Assembly (NCBI RefSeq): GCF_019924045.1
Contig: NZ_JAHXBN010000025.1
Location: 14,264 to 78,263 of the forward strand
Reading direction: 5' to 3'
From: Dyadobacter fermentans
Lineage (GTDB): Bacteria; Bacteroidota; Bacteroidia; Cytophagales; Spirosomataceae
Length of the DNA: 64,000 nucleotides
In this document: one piece after another, positions 42,601-50,961 of the stretch
Layout of the letters: each line of letters begins with the position of its first letter
Numbering within the stretch: the stretch's first letter is position 1
Notes under the pieces: generated by a model
Told to the model about the DNA's origin: nothing
Databases searched by the model: none
Seen by the model: only the letters and a program-made list of their open reading frames with translations
Position numbers and translations under genes: made by a program

Positions 42601-42888
42601 GCCTTTCAGGATCACACTCGCGCCGGGCAGGCCTTCGCCTGTTTCCGAAGTGACTGTACCCTTCACGTTAAAAGTGCCTTGCGCAAACGCTGAAAGGGAG
42701 GTTAAGGCGAAGAGCAGCAAAAAACACGCGGTGCACAAACTCCCCCGGAGGGCGTTGCCAACGGCAGGCAGACCGGTACCGATTTGCGGGGTTGCTCCGA
42801 GAATTGGCCGGATCGGCCAGTTGACGGTGTACAGGGCCACCCGGAGGGTTGGCCGAACATCATCACCTCTGTAAAAAGTTTTTTTCAT
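39661..42888 (-). CDS. SusC/RagA-family TonB-dependent transporter (GH30 locus)
   Basis: This 1075-aa transporter has the carboxypeptidase-regulatory-like domain (FNVKGTVTSETGEGLPGASVILKG), the SusC signature LDEIVVVGYGTQKKATLTGSV, the plug with GGEPGYDGSSYTVRGFATTG, and a barrel ending RILNLGLNIKF. An oddity is the N-terminus. About 50 residues (MKKTFYRGDDVRPTL and on) precede the hydrophobic signal core SLCTACFLLLFALTSLSAFA, with no ATG in between. Either a non-ATG start is used or the signal has a long n-region. It is transcribed with susD and GH30; the HTCS gene immediately upstream is the likely regulator. Confidence 0.92.
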   Translation of the reverse strand: MKKTFYRGDDVRPTLRVALYTVNWPIRPILGATPQIGTGLPAVGNALRGSLCTACFLLLFALTSLSAFAQGTFNVKGTVTSETGEGLPGASVILKGTSTGTTTDVDGKYSLNLPDGNGTLVFTYIGYLNQEIVVGNRSQLDVKLVPNDKTLDEIVVVGYGTQKKATLTGSVSEVKGADIVKSPQPNLSNSLAGRFSGFVANNRGGEPGYDGSSYTVRGFATTGNNDVLIVVDGIPGQVGGLDRLDPNDIESISILKDASAAVYGSRAANGVILVTTKRGTTGKPVISYSFNQGFSSATRLPKLADAPTYATIMNEIDYYNNPSGGMNQHYSAEEIEKFRNGSDPLNYPNTDWQKEALKNFALQNQHNLAINGGTDNVKYYVSLGTIYQDGLYKNGATKYKQYNFRSNIDANVTKDFKVSLGLSGRQENRAFPISSAGNTFRSIYRAYPTVIAQYPNGYYSTGVENQNPVVLGTNMGGTVSNPTSIFNGILRASYNLPFVDGLSVDGFYSVDKSFNFSKSFSIPYTLYNYNKATGAYTDVVTGGSAGAASIDQSQLNITNITQNLRLNYLKTFGKHNINAFVAFEQNKRNEAKFGATRINFPTSSTPELSQGGAAATDKNNSGSSFNFTRRSYIGRLAYNYNEKYLAEVQARVDGSSVFPKGKQYGFFPSVSAGYRISEEDWFKNSINFIDDLKFRASYGTLGNDNVGQFQFYNNYSFVNQYVLGNNVISPGIDLTKLANPNITWETSKKLDIGLNAVFLKNFNIEVIYFNQKRSDILAARNASIPNTSGIVNPYKTNDNTPLVPDENLGKVNNTGVEATLGYNHNGKFRYNISGNITYAKSKVIFIDEAPGALDYQRQTGGPLYTNLLYNTLGIFRSQADLDAYPHVQGAQPGDLILEDYNKDGKITADDQVRSKYGNVPLLTYGLTFNAGYDAFDLAVVFSGQGMVSQYVLPESGQVGNFYSSWADNRWSPSNPDGSYPRVDTRASSSINGGLYANNFWLNNSSFVRLKNVELGYTLPKDALTRLKISSLRVYASAFNLFTITGVKDYDPEGNNPSGQFYPQQRILNLGLNIKF

Positions 42889-43003
42889 ACAGCTGTAAAA
42901 GTTGAATAATTGATGCCGATCAGTTCAAAGTAGCGCCAGGCGCCTAATCTTGGTTTAGTCATAAACCGGGGCGACCGCCCGCCACTTTTATAAATTGATC
43001 AAT

Positions 43004-43011
43004 CAAAAGTA
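43004..43011 (-). promoter_or_regulatory. Weak -7-like box upstream of the GH30-locus susC
   Basis: On the minus strand this reads TACTTTTG, matching TAnnTTTG, about 116 bp upstream of the annotated susC start. No -33 partner at normal spacing is visible, as would be expected for an HTCS-activated promoter. Low certainty. Confidence 0.3.
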
Positions 43012-43069
43012 GGACTATTTCAACCCGGCCATAGGGGGACATTTTCGCATTAAAGAGGGGGTGAATTCA

Positions 43070-43102
43070 CAAAAAATGCCCGATTCTGTTGGAATCAGGC
43101 AT
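43070..43102 (-). terminator. Intrinsic terminator after the GH30-locus HTCS gene
   Basis: ATGCCCGATTC pairs with GAATCAGGCAT with one mismatch and a short loop. On the minus strand a run of six T follows the stem. It lies about 35 bp after the HTCS stop (43136) and separates that gene from susC. Confidence 0.8.
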
Positions 43103-43135
43103 GAAAAGCTGGGGATACTCCAATAAAGAACCGGC

Positions 43136-46100
43136 TCACACAGATTTTTTCCGGAAAAGGTCCTTGTCGATGGTGCTTCGCTCGTGGAAGGGCTTTCTGA
43201 ATTTTTTCACATAATCCGAAGGCTTCATGCCGAACAGTTTCTGGAAATGCTCACGGAAATAGCGGATGTCGTTGATGCCGACGCTGAACGCCGTTTCGCT
43301 GATTGTAATGTCCGTCGTTATGAGCAGCTGAGCAGCCTTCCGCAGGCGTATAAATCTTACAAAACTGCTCGCCGACTGCCCCGAAATCGATTTAATGCGA
43401 TTGTAGAGCGTAGAATGGCTCATTCCGATCTCGGCAGCAAGCACCTTGACATTGAAACCGGAGTCGGTAATGTGGTTCTCAACAATGCGGATACACTCGG
43501 TCAGGAACTCCTTGTACTCGACGGAAATCTTGAAATCGCTCGTCTGCAAGGTGATTTCATTGTAAAAATACCTTTGGAGATCGTTACGGTTGCGGAGGAT
43601 CGAGGCCACTCTCGCCACCAGAATGTCCTTATCAAACGGCTTGCTGATGTAGTCGTCCGCCCCACCCTCAATGCCTTTCAGGCGCACGTCCTGCGAGGTG
43701 CTGGCCGTCAGCAGGATCACCGGAATGTGACTCAATGCCATGTCGAGCTTCATTTGCCTGCACAATTCGATGCCGGAAGTGCCTCCCATCATCACATCGC
43801 TGATCACAATATCGGGCAAATGCTTCCGGACGAGTTCCAGCCCCTCCTCCCCGCTTCCGGCATCGAACATTTTGTACTTTCCCGAGAAGATGGAGCCCAG
43901 GTATTGCCTGATTTCCGGGTCGTCGTCCACTACCAGCATGGTATGGCTTTCGGTTGAAGGCTCCTTCATATCGAGCAGTTCGCTTTGCCAGTCGGGAAAC
44001 GCGGGGGCCTTCACCGGCATTACCCCTTCCGAAAGCTCTTCGAGCAATACCGAGCCGCGTGTTTCACTTCCGCGGGCATACGAAACAAGATCAGGATGCG
44101 CTTTCCAGAGTACAACATGAAAGGTAGTCCCATTGTTGAGCTCCGATTCGTACCGCAGCTGCCCGAAATGGTTCTCCACAAATGTTTTAGCCAGGTACAG
44201 CCCGATCCCGAAACCACCTTTGGCCGTAAAACGGCGGTCGGCATATTGATGGAAAACTTTGAAAATATCCTCGCCCGCATCCGCCGGGATCCCGGGACCG
44301 GTGTCGCTCACGACTATTTCCACTTGTTCAGCCAGATCAACGACCTGCACATGGACAGTACCGTGCTCGGGAGTGAATTTCAATGCATTGGAAATGAGAT
44401 TAAAAATGGCGATTTCGGTTTTTTCCCAATCGCAAACCACTTCCAGCTCGGTCTCTGGCAATGTAAGCTCGTAGTGAATGTGTTTTTGTTCCGCCTGGTG
44501 CAGGAAACATTGGAACACCTCGGTAACCAGCTGCTGAAAATTATGTGCGGCCGGTTTGAGCTGGTCGGTCTGTTGGTCGGCCTTGCGGAAGAGCAGCAGT
44601 TGATCCACGAGGCTGAGCAGGCGCTTGGCATTGCGATAAATGATATGCATGTTGGCGGTGGCGGCCGACGAAACGGTTGGGGCCGTCGTCTCGACGGTCC
44701 CCGCCGATGCAGCCAACGTCTCGTTGGCACCTTGCATCATCTCGCGTATAGGATTGATAATCAACGTGAGCGGCGTACGGAACTCATGCGACACATTCGT
44801 AAAAAAGGACAACTTCTTCTCATTCAGCTCCCTTTGCTGGCGTGTCTCCATCTGCGCGAGCTGCACGTCGTACTTCATTTTTTCCTGCCCCAACTTGTAT
44901 TGCTGGTAGTAATACAGCACGAGCCCGATCGTCAGGATGTAGAGTAAGTAGGCCCACCAGCTGTAATACCACGGCGGCATAACGCGGATCGGCAGCGAAG
45001 CATAGTCTTCAAACCAGATGCCGTCCTGATTGGCCACCTTCACCTTAAATTCATAATTCCCAGACGGTAGGTAACGGTAAGTCGCCGATCGCTCATTTTC
45101 CACGTAGTTCCAGTCCTTGTCCAGCCCTTCGAGCATATATGCGTAGCGCGTGAGCTCCGGGTAAGCGTAATTTAATGCAGTGTAGTCGATTGAAAAGACG
45201 GGCTGATCGGGCTTGATTGAAAACCGCCGCTGTTTGCCAAGGTATTCGAACAATGAAATCGCTTCATTTTCCTTGTCTTTCCCAAAAATCCTGATCCCGC
45301 TGATCATTACCTTCGGCTGGTAGTGCGATGCCCGCACCTGTTTCGGATCGAAGAGGTTCCAGCCTTCGGTCCCGCCGAAACTCATCAGGCCGCTTTTCGC
45401 ATTCAATAATGCAGAACCAGGATTGAATTGCCCCCCTTGCAGGCCATGACTGGTATCGAAATTCTCGATCGAACCTATTTTCAGGTCGATCCGCGATAAT
45501 CCCTTATTCGTGCTTATCCATACTTTATCCAGACTTTCCGGCTGGATCGCATTGATAACGTTACTGGCCAAACCACGCTTTTCATCAAAAAAACGTACAT
45601 TTTTCGCTCGGGTATCGAACAGTAGCAGCCCATTCCCCTCCGACCCGATCCAAAGGCGGTCGAGGCCATCCATATATAATGAAAAAACAATGCGGTTAGA
45701 TAGGTAGGGCTCCTTACCCGCCGCATTGAACCACGGAACAAACTGCATGGTGCGGGTATTGAGATAATTGAGCCCACCACCGTAGGTACCTATCCATAGG
45801 TTTCCGTATTTGTCCTCCGTAATAGCCCGGACATCGTTCGCATTGATGGAACTGTTGGCAGGAATGAAATTCCGGAACTTCCCTGTCCGCTCGTCGAGCA
45901 GGCTAAGCCCCCCACCGTTCGTCCCGACCCAGATATTCCGGCGTCGGTCCTGGTAAATCACCCGCACATCGTTTTTACCCAGCGAATGCAGGTCCGACGG
46001 ATCTGCCGCGTAACGCTTGAAGCTATCCGTGCCGGGATCGTAGCGAACAAGCCCTTTGGAATAGGTCCCAAACCACAACCGGTCCTGCCTGTCGCGGTGC

Positions 46101-47362
46101 GCGGCAATGACGGCTCCGTCCGGCAGCTGGCCCGGCTGTGAAGAAGCGGCATAATGCTTTAATACCTCGCCGGATGCGGTCGTTTTGTAAATGCCGTCCC
46201 CATCGGTACCGATCCAGAGGTTGCCTTCTTTGTCGGCACACATTCCGTAGTAGCGCAAATAGCTTTCGGCGCGGGAATCGATGGTTTTTTGTTCAAACTT
46301 CCTGAATTTCTCGGGTATGGCGCTGATCAGGTAGGTGCCCTCGCCATAAGTACCGAGCCACACATTGCGGTCCTTGTCAATATAAAGCGATTGCACCGAG
46401 CGCTGCGTGATGCCTTTGTTATCCTTGTCGCGCACTTGCTCGAAAACAAGCGCATCGGGTGACCGCACGGCCATTTGAGACAATGCCAGGCGGTAAACGC
46501 CGCCATCCTGCACGCCGATCAGCAGGTTCTGCTGCCGGTCCTCGACCAGCGAAAGATAGATGTCGCTGTGATGAAATGTGTTGATATGCAAATCATAAAA
46601 CCGGTTCTCAGCTCTTTTGAAGAGGATCAGGCCCCTTGAAGACGCGATCCACACATTGCGCAAATGGTCTTCGTAAATGGCATTGATCCGCGACCCCGGC
46701 ACATTACCGGTATCCACCCCGGCCTTCACGAGCCTGCCGGAAGCATTGAATTTCCACACCTCGATCCCGCTGTCACGGGAGCCGAGCCAGATCATCCCCT
46801 GCGAATCCTCGAACACATTCAGGATCGAATTCGTGAAAAGCCCGGGCAGCGTTTGCTGGTTATGGTGTGTAAACTGATGGTTTTGGGTATTGAATGAGGC
46901 AAACCCGGAGCCATTCAGAGCAAGCCAGAGTCGGTCGCCCTGGCCCTGGCTGATATCGCTCACATCGTTTCCGACACCGCTTGCGTTTTGAAATGGCTTG
47001 TACCGGTTGAAACGCTGGCTGGCCGGTACAAACTCGGCGATTCCGTCGCGGGAGGAGACCCAAATGGTGCCGTTTTTGTCCCGAACAATAGATTTGACAT
47101 AATTTCCCGGCAAGCTATGCGGGTCGTTGCGGTCGTATTTGAAATTTTTAAATGCAGTACCGTCGAACCGGCTCACGCCATCGCCCGTGGCAAACCACAT
47201 CAGGCCGTCGTTATCCTGCGCAATGCTGTTCACCACGCCAAACGACAAGCCCTCCCGGATCGAGTAGCGAAGCACCCGCCCAGCGGCATTGTCCGCGGCA
47301 TACGCTGCCAGGGCTGCGCAGCATAGGCTAAGGGTTAGTAAATTTGAAAATATGCGTTTCAT
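43136..47362 (-). CDS. Hybrid two-component regulator with beta-propeller sensor (GH30 locus HTCS)
   Basis: From the ATG at 47362 this is a protein of about 1408 aa; the frame starts nine residues earlier but MKRIFSNLLTLSLCCAALAAYA is the signal peptide. Two seven-bladed Reg_prop propellers (about 30-660) carry repeated DxxGxxWxGTxGxGL motifs. A Y_Y_Y domain (YAYMLEGLDKDWNYVENERSATYRYLPSGNYEFKVKV) and one membrane helix (SWWAYLLYILTIGLVLYYY) follow. The kinase shows NVSHEFRTPLTLI and DTGPGIP, the receiver LVVDDDPEIRQYL and DIVISDVMMGG, and the C-terminus an AraC helix-turn-helix. Such regulators sense oligosaccharides in the periplasm and activate the adjacent susCD genes. Confidence 0.93.
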   Translation of the reverse strand: MKRIFSNLLTLSLCCAALAAYAADNAAGRVLRYSIREGLSFGVVNSIAQDNDGLMWFATGDGVSRFDGTAFKNFKYDRNDPHSLPGNYVKSIVRDKNGTIWVSSRDGIAEFVPASQRFNRYKPFQNASGVGNDVSDISQGQGDRLWLALNGSGFASFNTQNHQFTHHNQQTLPGLFTNSILNVFEDSQGMIWLGSRDSGIEVWKFNASGRLVKAGVDTGNVPGSRINAIYEDHLRNVWIASSRGLILFKRAENRFYDLHINTFHHSDIYLSLVEDRQQNLLIGVQDGGVYRLALSQMAVRSPDALVFEQVRDKDNKGITQRSVQSLYIDKDRNVWLGTYGEGTYLISAIPEKFRKFEQKTIDSRAESYLRYYGMCADKEGNLWIGTDGDGIYKTTASGEVLKHYAASSQPGQLPDGAVIAAHRDRQDRLWFGTYSKGLVRYDPGTDSFKRYAADPSDLHSLGKNDVRVIYQDRRRNIWVGTNGGGLSLLDERTGKFRNFIPANSSINANDVRAITEDKYGNLWIGTYGGGLNYLNTRTMQFVPWFNAAGKEPYLSNRIVFSLYMDGLDRLWIGSEGNGLLLFDTRAKNVRFFDEKRGLASNVINAIQPESLDKVWISTNKGLSRIDLKIGSIENFDTSHGLQGGQFNPGSALLNAKSGLMSFGGTEGWNLFDPKQVRASHYQPKVMISGIRIFGKDKENEAISLFEYLGKQRRFSIKPDQPVFSIDYTALNYAYPELTRYAYMLEGLDKDWNYVENERSATYRYLPSGNYEFKVKVANQDGIWFEDYASLPIRVMPPWYYSWWAYLLYILTIGLVLYYYQQYKLGQEKMKYDVQLAQMETRQQRELNEKKLSFFTNVSHEFRTPLTLIINPIREMMQGANETLAASAGTVETTAPTVSSAATANMHIIYRNAKRLLSLVDQLLLFRKADQQTDQLKPAAHNFQQLVTEVFQCFLHQAEQKHIHYELTLPETELEVVCDWEKTEIAIFNLISNALKFTPEHGTVHVQVVDLAEQVEIVVSDTGPGIPADAGEDIFKVFHQYADRRFTAKGGFGIGLYLAKTFVENHFGQLRYESELNNGTTFHVVLWKAHPDLVSYARGSETRGSVLLEELSEGVMPVKAPAFPDWQSELLDMKEPSTESHTMLVVDDDPEIRQYLGSIFSGKYKMFDAGSGEEGLELVRKHLPDIVISDVMMGGTSGIELCRQMKLDMALSHIPVILLTASTSQDVRLKGIEGGADDYISKPFDKDILVARVASILRNRNDLQRYFYNEITLQTSDFKISVEYKEFLTECIRIVENHITDSGFNVKVLAAEIGMSHSTLYNRIKSISGQSASSFVRFIRLRKAAQLLITTDITISETAFSVGINDIRYFREHFQKLFGMKPSDYVKKFRKPFHERSTIDKDLFRKKSV

Positions 47363-47440
47363 CACCCGCATAACCCGCTTTTCTGACATATTTCCGAACG
47401 AAGTGGTTCTTACCCGCCCCGTTTTTCACAGGCGGAACTT

Positions 47441-47448
47441 CAAATATA
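47441..47448 (-). promoter_or_regulatory. -7 box of the GH30-locus HTCS gene
   Basis: On the minus strand this is TATATTTG, a full match to TAnnTTTG, 79 bp upstream of the HTCS start codon, giving a leader of about 70 bases. It lies just after the stop of the beta-helix gene (47465), so the HTCS probably has its own promoter. Confidence 0.5.
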
Positions 47449-47464
47449 ACAGAATCGGCGCCGA

Positions 47465-49819
47465 CTATTTAAAGGATATCTTCAACTTCTGTATGGCTTG
47501 GTTCCTGAAAAATGCCACTTCTCCCTCGCCCATCCAGTTGATCTCCTGAAAAACATCTATCAGCTCCATCACATTGGCGATATCCCGGTGGTTCAGTACG
47601 CGGATCACATCGCCAGGTTTCATGCCTGCACGGGCCAGAATGCTGTTTTCCGGTGCTGCTTCCACTACCACACCCTTCTCATCCGGTAACCCATATGCCG
47701 AGCGGTCGCCCAGGCCGCTGACATTCCGCAGCTTACCGCCCAGCCATGCCGTTTCGGACGCGGTCTTGCCATCGGCCACATTTTTGATCACCGGCAACGG
47801 AACCTTGGCCGCCTGGCTTTTCAGCTCGGGCGAAACGACGCCAAACTGGTCCATCGGAAAATTTACAAACCCGATTTTCAATGCCGGGCTGCCCGGTTTC
47901 ACCCGGTAATCGCCTCGGGCGGCGTCTTCAAACATCGGGTCGCCCGCCACGCTATGCGCATCGGTACCATTCTGACGGGCCTTTTCCAGCGCCTGCCGAT
48001 CGGGAAAAAGGTTATAGTCGACTTCCTTACCCCATTCATTCACCCGGATAGGCGCGTAAGGCTTGGTCACGATGTTTTTCCTGAACACATCCCCGCTGCG
48101 GGCAAACCATACGTGCGGATGGAAGGAGTTGTTGACCATGATATTGTTCTCAACCACCCGATGAAAACCTTCGCGCAGTTTCAAACCGCCATTCAGACAT
48201 AAGTTATTGTAAATGTGACAATTGGAACTTCCGTCATCGAGGTCGATATCCCAGCCATGATCACAGCGAAAACGGTTGTTGCGGATAATGATCGTCTTGC
48301 CGGCGTCGAGCAGGGTCAGCTCGGGATGGGCCGCCGCAAGGCTGTCCATCCTTTCGCGGACAGGATGCCAGAACCGGTCGCGACCCCAGGAATTAAACGA
48401 CCCGTGATCGCCGGTTTCGAGCACGGTATCAAATACATCGTTGAATTCGATCACATGCCCGCCCCACGTGCCTTCACTCACATTAATGCCCGCCCGCGGG
48501 ATGTTGTAAATCGTATTGTGGCTCACGGTAATCTCCATACTCATCGAAATCTCCACTCCGGCAATCTGCTTCTCCACGCGGCCCAGGCCGTGCATCAGGT
48601 TGTCGTAAACCCTGCATTGCGCCGGGTAATTGTTGGTTTTCGGGCCGGGCGTTTTGTCCATCCGGTCGTAAGCCACCGATTGGTTGTACTCAAAACTCGG
48701 CGAACGCACCGCCGCAGGATCACCCACAAAGCAAACCGCACTCGCACCGGTTTCGTCGAAATGACAGCCCGACACTTCACCGCCCCGGTTATAATTGCTG
48801 AAAAACACGCCATTACCGCCCGTCGCATTGAAATGGCATTTCCGGATGGCGCAGTTTTCAGTGCCTTCCAGCAACACCGCTCCACCGCGATAAATGGCCC
48901 AGTCGCTGCGGAGCAGCGGTTCTTTGGTTTCCATGAAAGTGCGGAGGGTATGCGTCAATTCGAGCCCCTCGATATGGATGTTCCGCACCGGCTTTTCCGC
49001 CGAACCCCGGAATTCGAACAAATGTCTTATCTGCGGTGTGAGCACCACGGGCGCGTCCGGCGCGTATGCGTAAAGCGTGCGCGACGCTGCGTCATAATAC
49101 CATTCGCCGGGTGCATCGAGCTCTTCCAACAGGTTTTCGATGAACCGGTATTTATCGTGCATGCCCATCTGGCGGTTGTTCTGATAACCTCCTTCGAGCG
49201 CGAGGGTGGTGTCGCTGCTTTTGCCCGTCACGCGGTAATGGTAATCGCCCCATTCGTGCTTATGCATCGCATGAATGAATGCACCCTCCGGCTTCTTCCA
49301 GGATCTGATTTTGGCTGCGGATAATACATCCGCCGAATACCCGCCGAAATGGCTCGCCGCCGGGTCGAAATTCGGGTAGCGCGCCATATGCAGCTTTTTC
49401 TTACCGATAAAGAGCTGGTCGAAAATGTAGTCACCATGAATCGTCGCCTTCTTCACATTCCCTGCATATTCCAACCATTTAACCGCAACTGCTGCCGCTC
49501 CGCTGATGGTTACTTTCTCGCCAGGATAGGACTTGAAGGTAAGCGTCTGCCCTTCGCTGCGGGAATCCTCCGGCCCGAGAACCAAAGGACTGGGAAGCAC
49601 GTAAGTACCCCTTCTCAGAAATACGGTAACCGCCCCTCTCACTCCGCGTGCTTGATTACGCGCTGCTTCAAGCGTTGCCAGCGGCTTCTCCCGCGACCCG
49701 GGGTTTCGATCGTTACCATCCGGCGCCACGTAAATGTCCGCGGCGAATAATGGGGCCACGAGTACCGGGTAAATAATACATAATGCGAGCGCTATCAGGC
49801 TTGTAATATTTTTACTCAT
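47465..49819 (-). CDS. Exported right-handed beta-helix protein with C-terminal PDZ domain
   Basis: From the ATG at 49819 this is a 784-aa protein with a signal peptide (NITSLIALALCIIYPVLVAPLFA). The opening DIYVAPDGNDRNPGSREKPLATLEAARNQAR is the standard start of parallel beta-helix polysaccharide-active proteins. Beta-helix coils cover about 270-600 (GAVLLEGTENCAIRKCHFNATGGNGVFFSNYNRGGEVSGC, VSHNTIYNIPRAGINVSEGTWGGHVIEFNDVFD). The last 85 residues form a PDZ-like domain (GVVVEAAPENSILARAGMKPGDVIRVLNHRDIAN). A carbohydrate lyase or hydrolase role is likely from the fold, but no known family signature was recognised. It is upstream of and co-directional with the HTCS. Confidence 0.82.
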   Translation of the reverse strand: MSKNITSLIALALCIIYPVLVAPLFAADIYVAPDGNDRNPGSREKPLATLEAARNQARGVRGAVTVFLRRGTYVLPSPLVLGPEDSRSEGQTLTFKSYPGEKVTISGAAAVAVKWLEYAGNVKKATIHGDYIFDQLFIGKKKLHMARYPNFDPAASHFGGYSADVLSAAKIRSWKKPEGAFIHAMHKHEWGDYHYRVTGKSSDTTLALEGGYQNNRQMGMHDKYRFIENLLEELDAPGEWYYDAASRTLYAYAPDAPVVLTPQIRHLFEFRGSAEKPVRNIHIEGLELTHTLRTFMETKEPLLRSDWAIYRGGAVLLEGTENCAIRKCHFNATGGNGVFFSNYNRGGEVSGCHFDETGASAVCFVGDPAAVRSPSFEYNQSVAYDRMDKTPGPKTNNYPAQCRVYDNLMHGLGRVEKQIAGVEISMSMEITVSHNTIYNIPRAGINVSEGTWGGHVIEFNDVFDTVLETGDHGSFNSWGRDRFWHPVRERMDSLAAAHPELTLLDAGKTIIIRNNRFRCDHGWDIDLDDGSSNCHIYNNLCLNGGLKLREGFHRVVENNIMVNNSFHPHVWFARSGDVFRKNIVTKPYAPIRVNEWGKEVDYNLFPDRQALEKARQNGTDAHSVAGDPMFEDAARGDYRVKPGSPALKIGFVNFPMDQFGVVSPELKSQAAKVPLPVIKNVADGKTASETAWLGGKLRNVSGLGDRSAYGLPDEKGVVVEAAPENSILARAGMKPGDVIRVLNHRDIANVMELIDVFQEINWMGEGEVAFFRNQAIQKLKISFK

Positions 49820-49991
49820 AACTAAAAAACACGGCACCGCATGAATAGCGGCCGCAGGACTTTTGCAGGTTGAATGATCGTTTCAATGTAGGAATATAAG
49901 CCAATAAATCAACCACTGCCGACGGAACAAGTGGTTGCCGGACACAGAAATACCCGCAAGATAATTGGTATATCAACTATGAACAGCGGGT

Positions 49992-50022
49992 TTTGACACT
50001 GGATACATCAATTATATATTTA
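49992..50022 (+). promoter_or_regulatory. Bacteroidota-type promoter of the DUF3800 gene
   Basis: TTTG at 49992-49995 is followed after exactly 19 bases by TATATTTA at 50015-50022. This matches the TTTG-N19-TAnnTTTG consensus except for the last base. Transcription would start near 50029, leaving a leader of about 60 bases to the ATG at 50090. Confidence 0.6.
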
Positions 50023-50089
50023 AAAATTAATATAAGACGTACAGTCGTCCTGACAGCTACATAAAAATAAGCCCCCCTCTTCTAACAAT

Positions 50090-50824
50090 ATGGAATTTAC
50101 GCTGTTTCTGGATGAGAGCGGAGATCACGGTCTAGACAAAATAGACCCCGGTTTTCCCGTTTTCACACTTTGCGGGATCATGTTTACCATCTCAGGATAC
50201 AAACGAATGACAGACTGTCTCAACAGCGTTAAACATCACTTTTGGGGCGAGAAGGAAGTTATTTTTCATTCCAGGGATATTCGAAAGTGTAACAAAGAAT
50301 TCTCAATTTTACTGGATTTGGATGTTAAAAGGCAATTTTATGAAAGGCTGAATAGTTGCTTAAAAAATGGTAGTTATCGAATAATAGCTGCTGCAATCGA
50401 TAAAAACAAACATATCCAAACATACGGGCACATTGCAGATAATCCCTACGAAATCGCCTTGTCCTTTATCATAGAAAGATCCATATTTCTACTTGACGAC
50501 GTAAAATCTACTTTTAAAACAATCAAGATAATTATCGAGAGAAGGGGCAAAAAGGAAGACTATCAGCTTGCGAGTCATTTTGAGAAAATCAAAGCGAGGG
50601 GAACCGGATTCATATCCCGCGAGCGAATACGGCGGTATGACATGAAAATCGAATTCAGGAGCAAAAAAGAAAACATAAATGGCCTGCAAATATCGGATCT
50701 TATTGCATACCCAATTTCCAACCACATTATCCACCCGGAACGCGCTAATCCGGCCTTCGATCTTATCGTTGACAAGTTCTATCTAAAGGACGGTAAAAGA
50801 TATGGTCTTAAAAAATTCCCATAA
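50090..50824 (+). CDS. DUF3800-family protein on an AT-rich island
   Basis: This 244-aa protein matches the DUF3800 pattern: an N-terminal LFLDESGDHGL (Asp8, Glu9) with an RNase H-like first strand, PVFTLCGIMFTISGYKRM, FHSRDIRK, a central IIIERRGKKEDYQL, and the C-terminal INGLQISDLIAYPISNHI. Family members are thought to be metal-dependent nucleases or related enzymes of mobile and defence context; function is not established. The gene is clearly more AT-rich than its neighbours and uses AAA, ATA and TTA codons freely, suggesting recent horizontal transfer. It stands alone with its own promoter and terminator. Confidence 0.85.
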   Translation: MEFTLFLDESGDHGLDKIDPGFPVFTLCGIMFTISGYKRMTDCLNSVKHHFWGEKEVIFHSRDIRKCNKEFSILLDLDVKRQFYERLNSCLKNGSYRIIAAAIDKNKHIQTYGHIADNPYEIALSFIIERSIFLLDDVKSTFKTIKIIIERRGKKEDYQLASHFEKIKARGTGFISRERIRRYDMKIEFRSKKENINGLQISDLIAYPISNHIIHPERANPAFDLIVDKFYLKDGKRYGLKKFP

Positions 50825-50830
50825 TAAGCA

Positions 50831-50861
50831 AAAGAGCCATTCCAATCAAGAATGACTCTTT
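50831..50861. terminator. Terminator after the DUF3800 gene
   Basis: AAAGAGCCATTC pairs with GAATGACTCTTT with one mismatch across a 7-base loop and runs into TTTTG. It may also serve the minus-strand oxidase gene that ends at 50962. Confidence 0.8.
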
Positions 50862-50961
50862 TTGCCGACCGGGGACACCCCAATCCCAACACAATAATAA
50901 AAAAATAGCAGCTAATTTCAAAATCTCTGTTTCAATGACTGGCACGAGTCGTTGAAACAAA

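Noticed and set aside
41164..42693. Long plus-strand open frame (509 codons) opposite susC
   Set aside because: It is fully antisense to a well-conserved SusC gene, its translation is Arg/His/Val-rich without any family motif, and it is explained by the codon bias of the real gene.
43985..44947. Plus-strand open frame of 320 codons opposite the HTCS
   Set aside because: It lies against the kinase and membrane segment of the HTCS gene and shows no independent domain.
48215..49324. Plus-strand open frame of 369 codons opposite the beta-helix gene
   Set aside because: It is an antisense shadow of the beta-helix protein with shadow-like composition (Arg, His, Val) and no recognisable domain.
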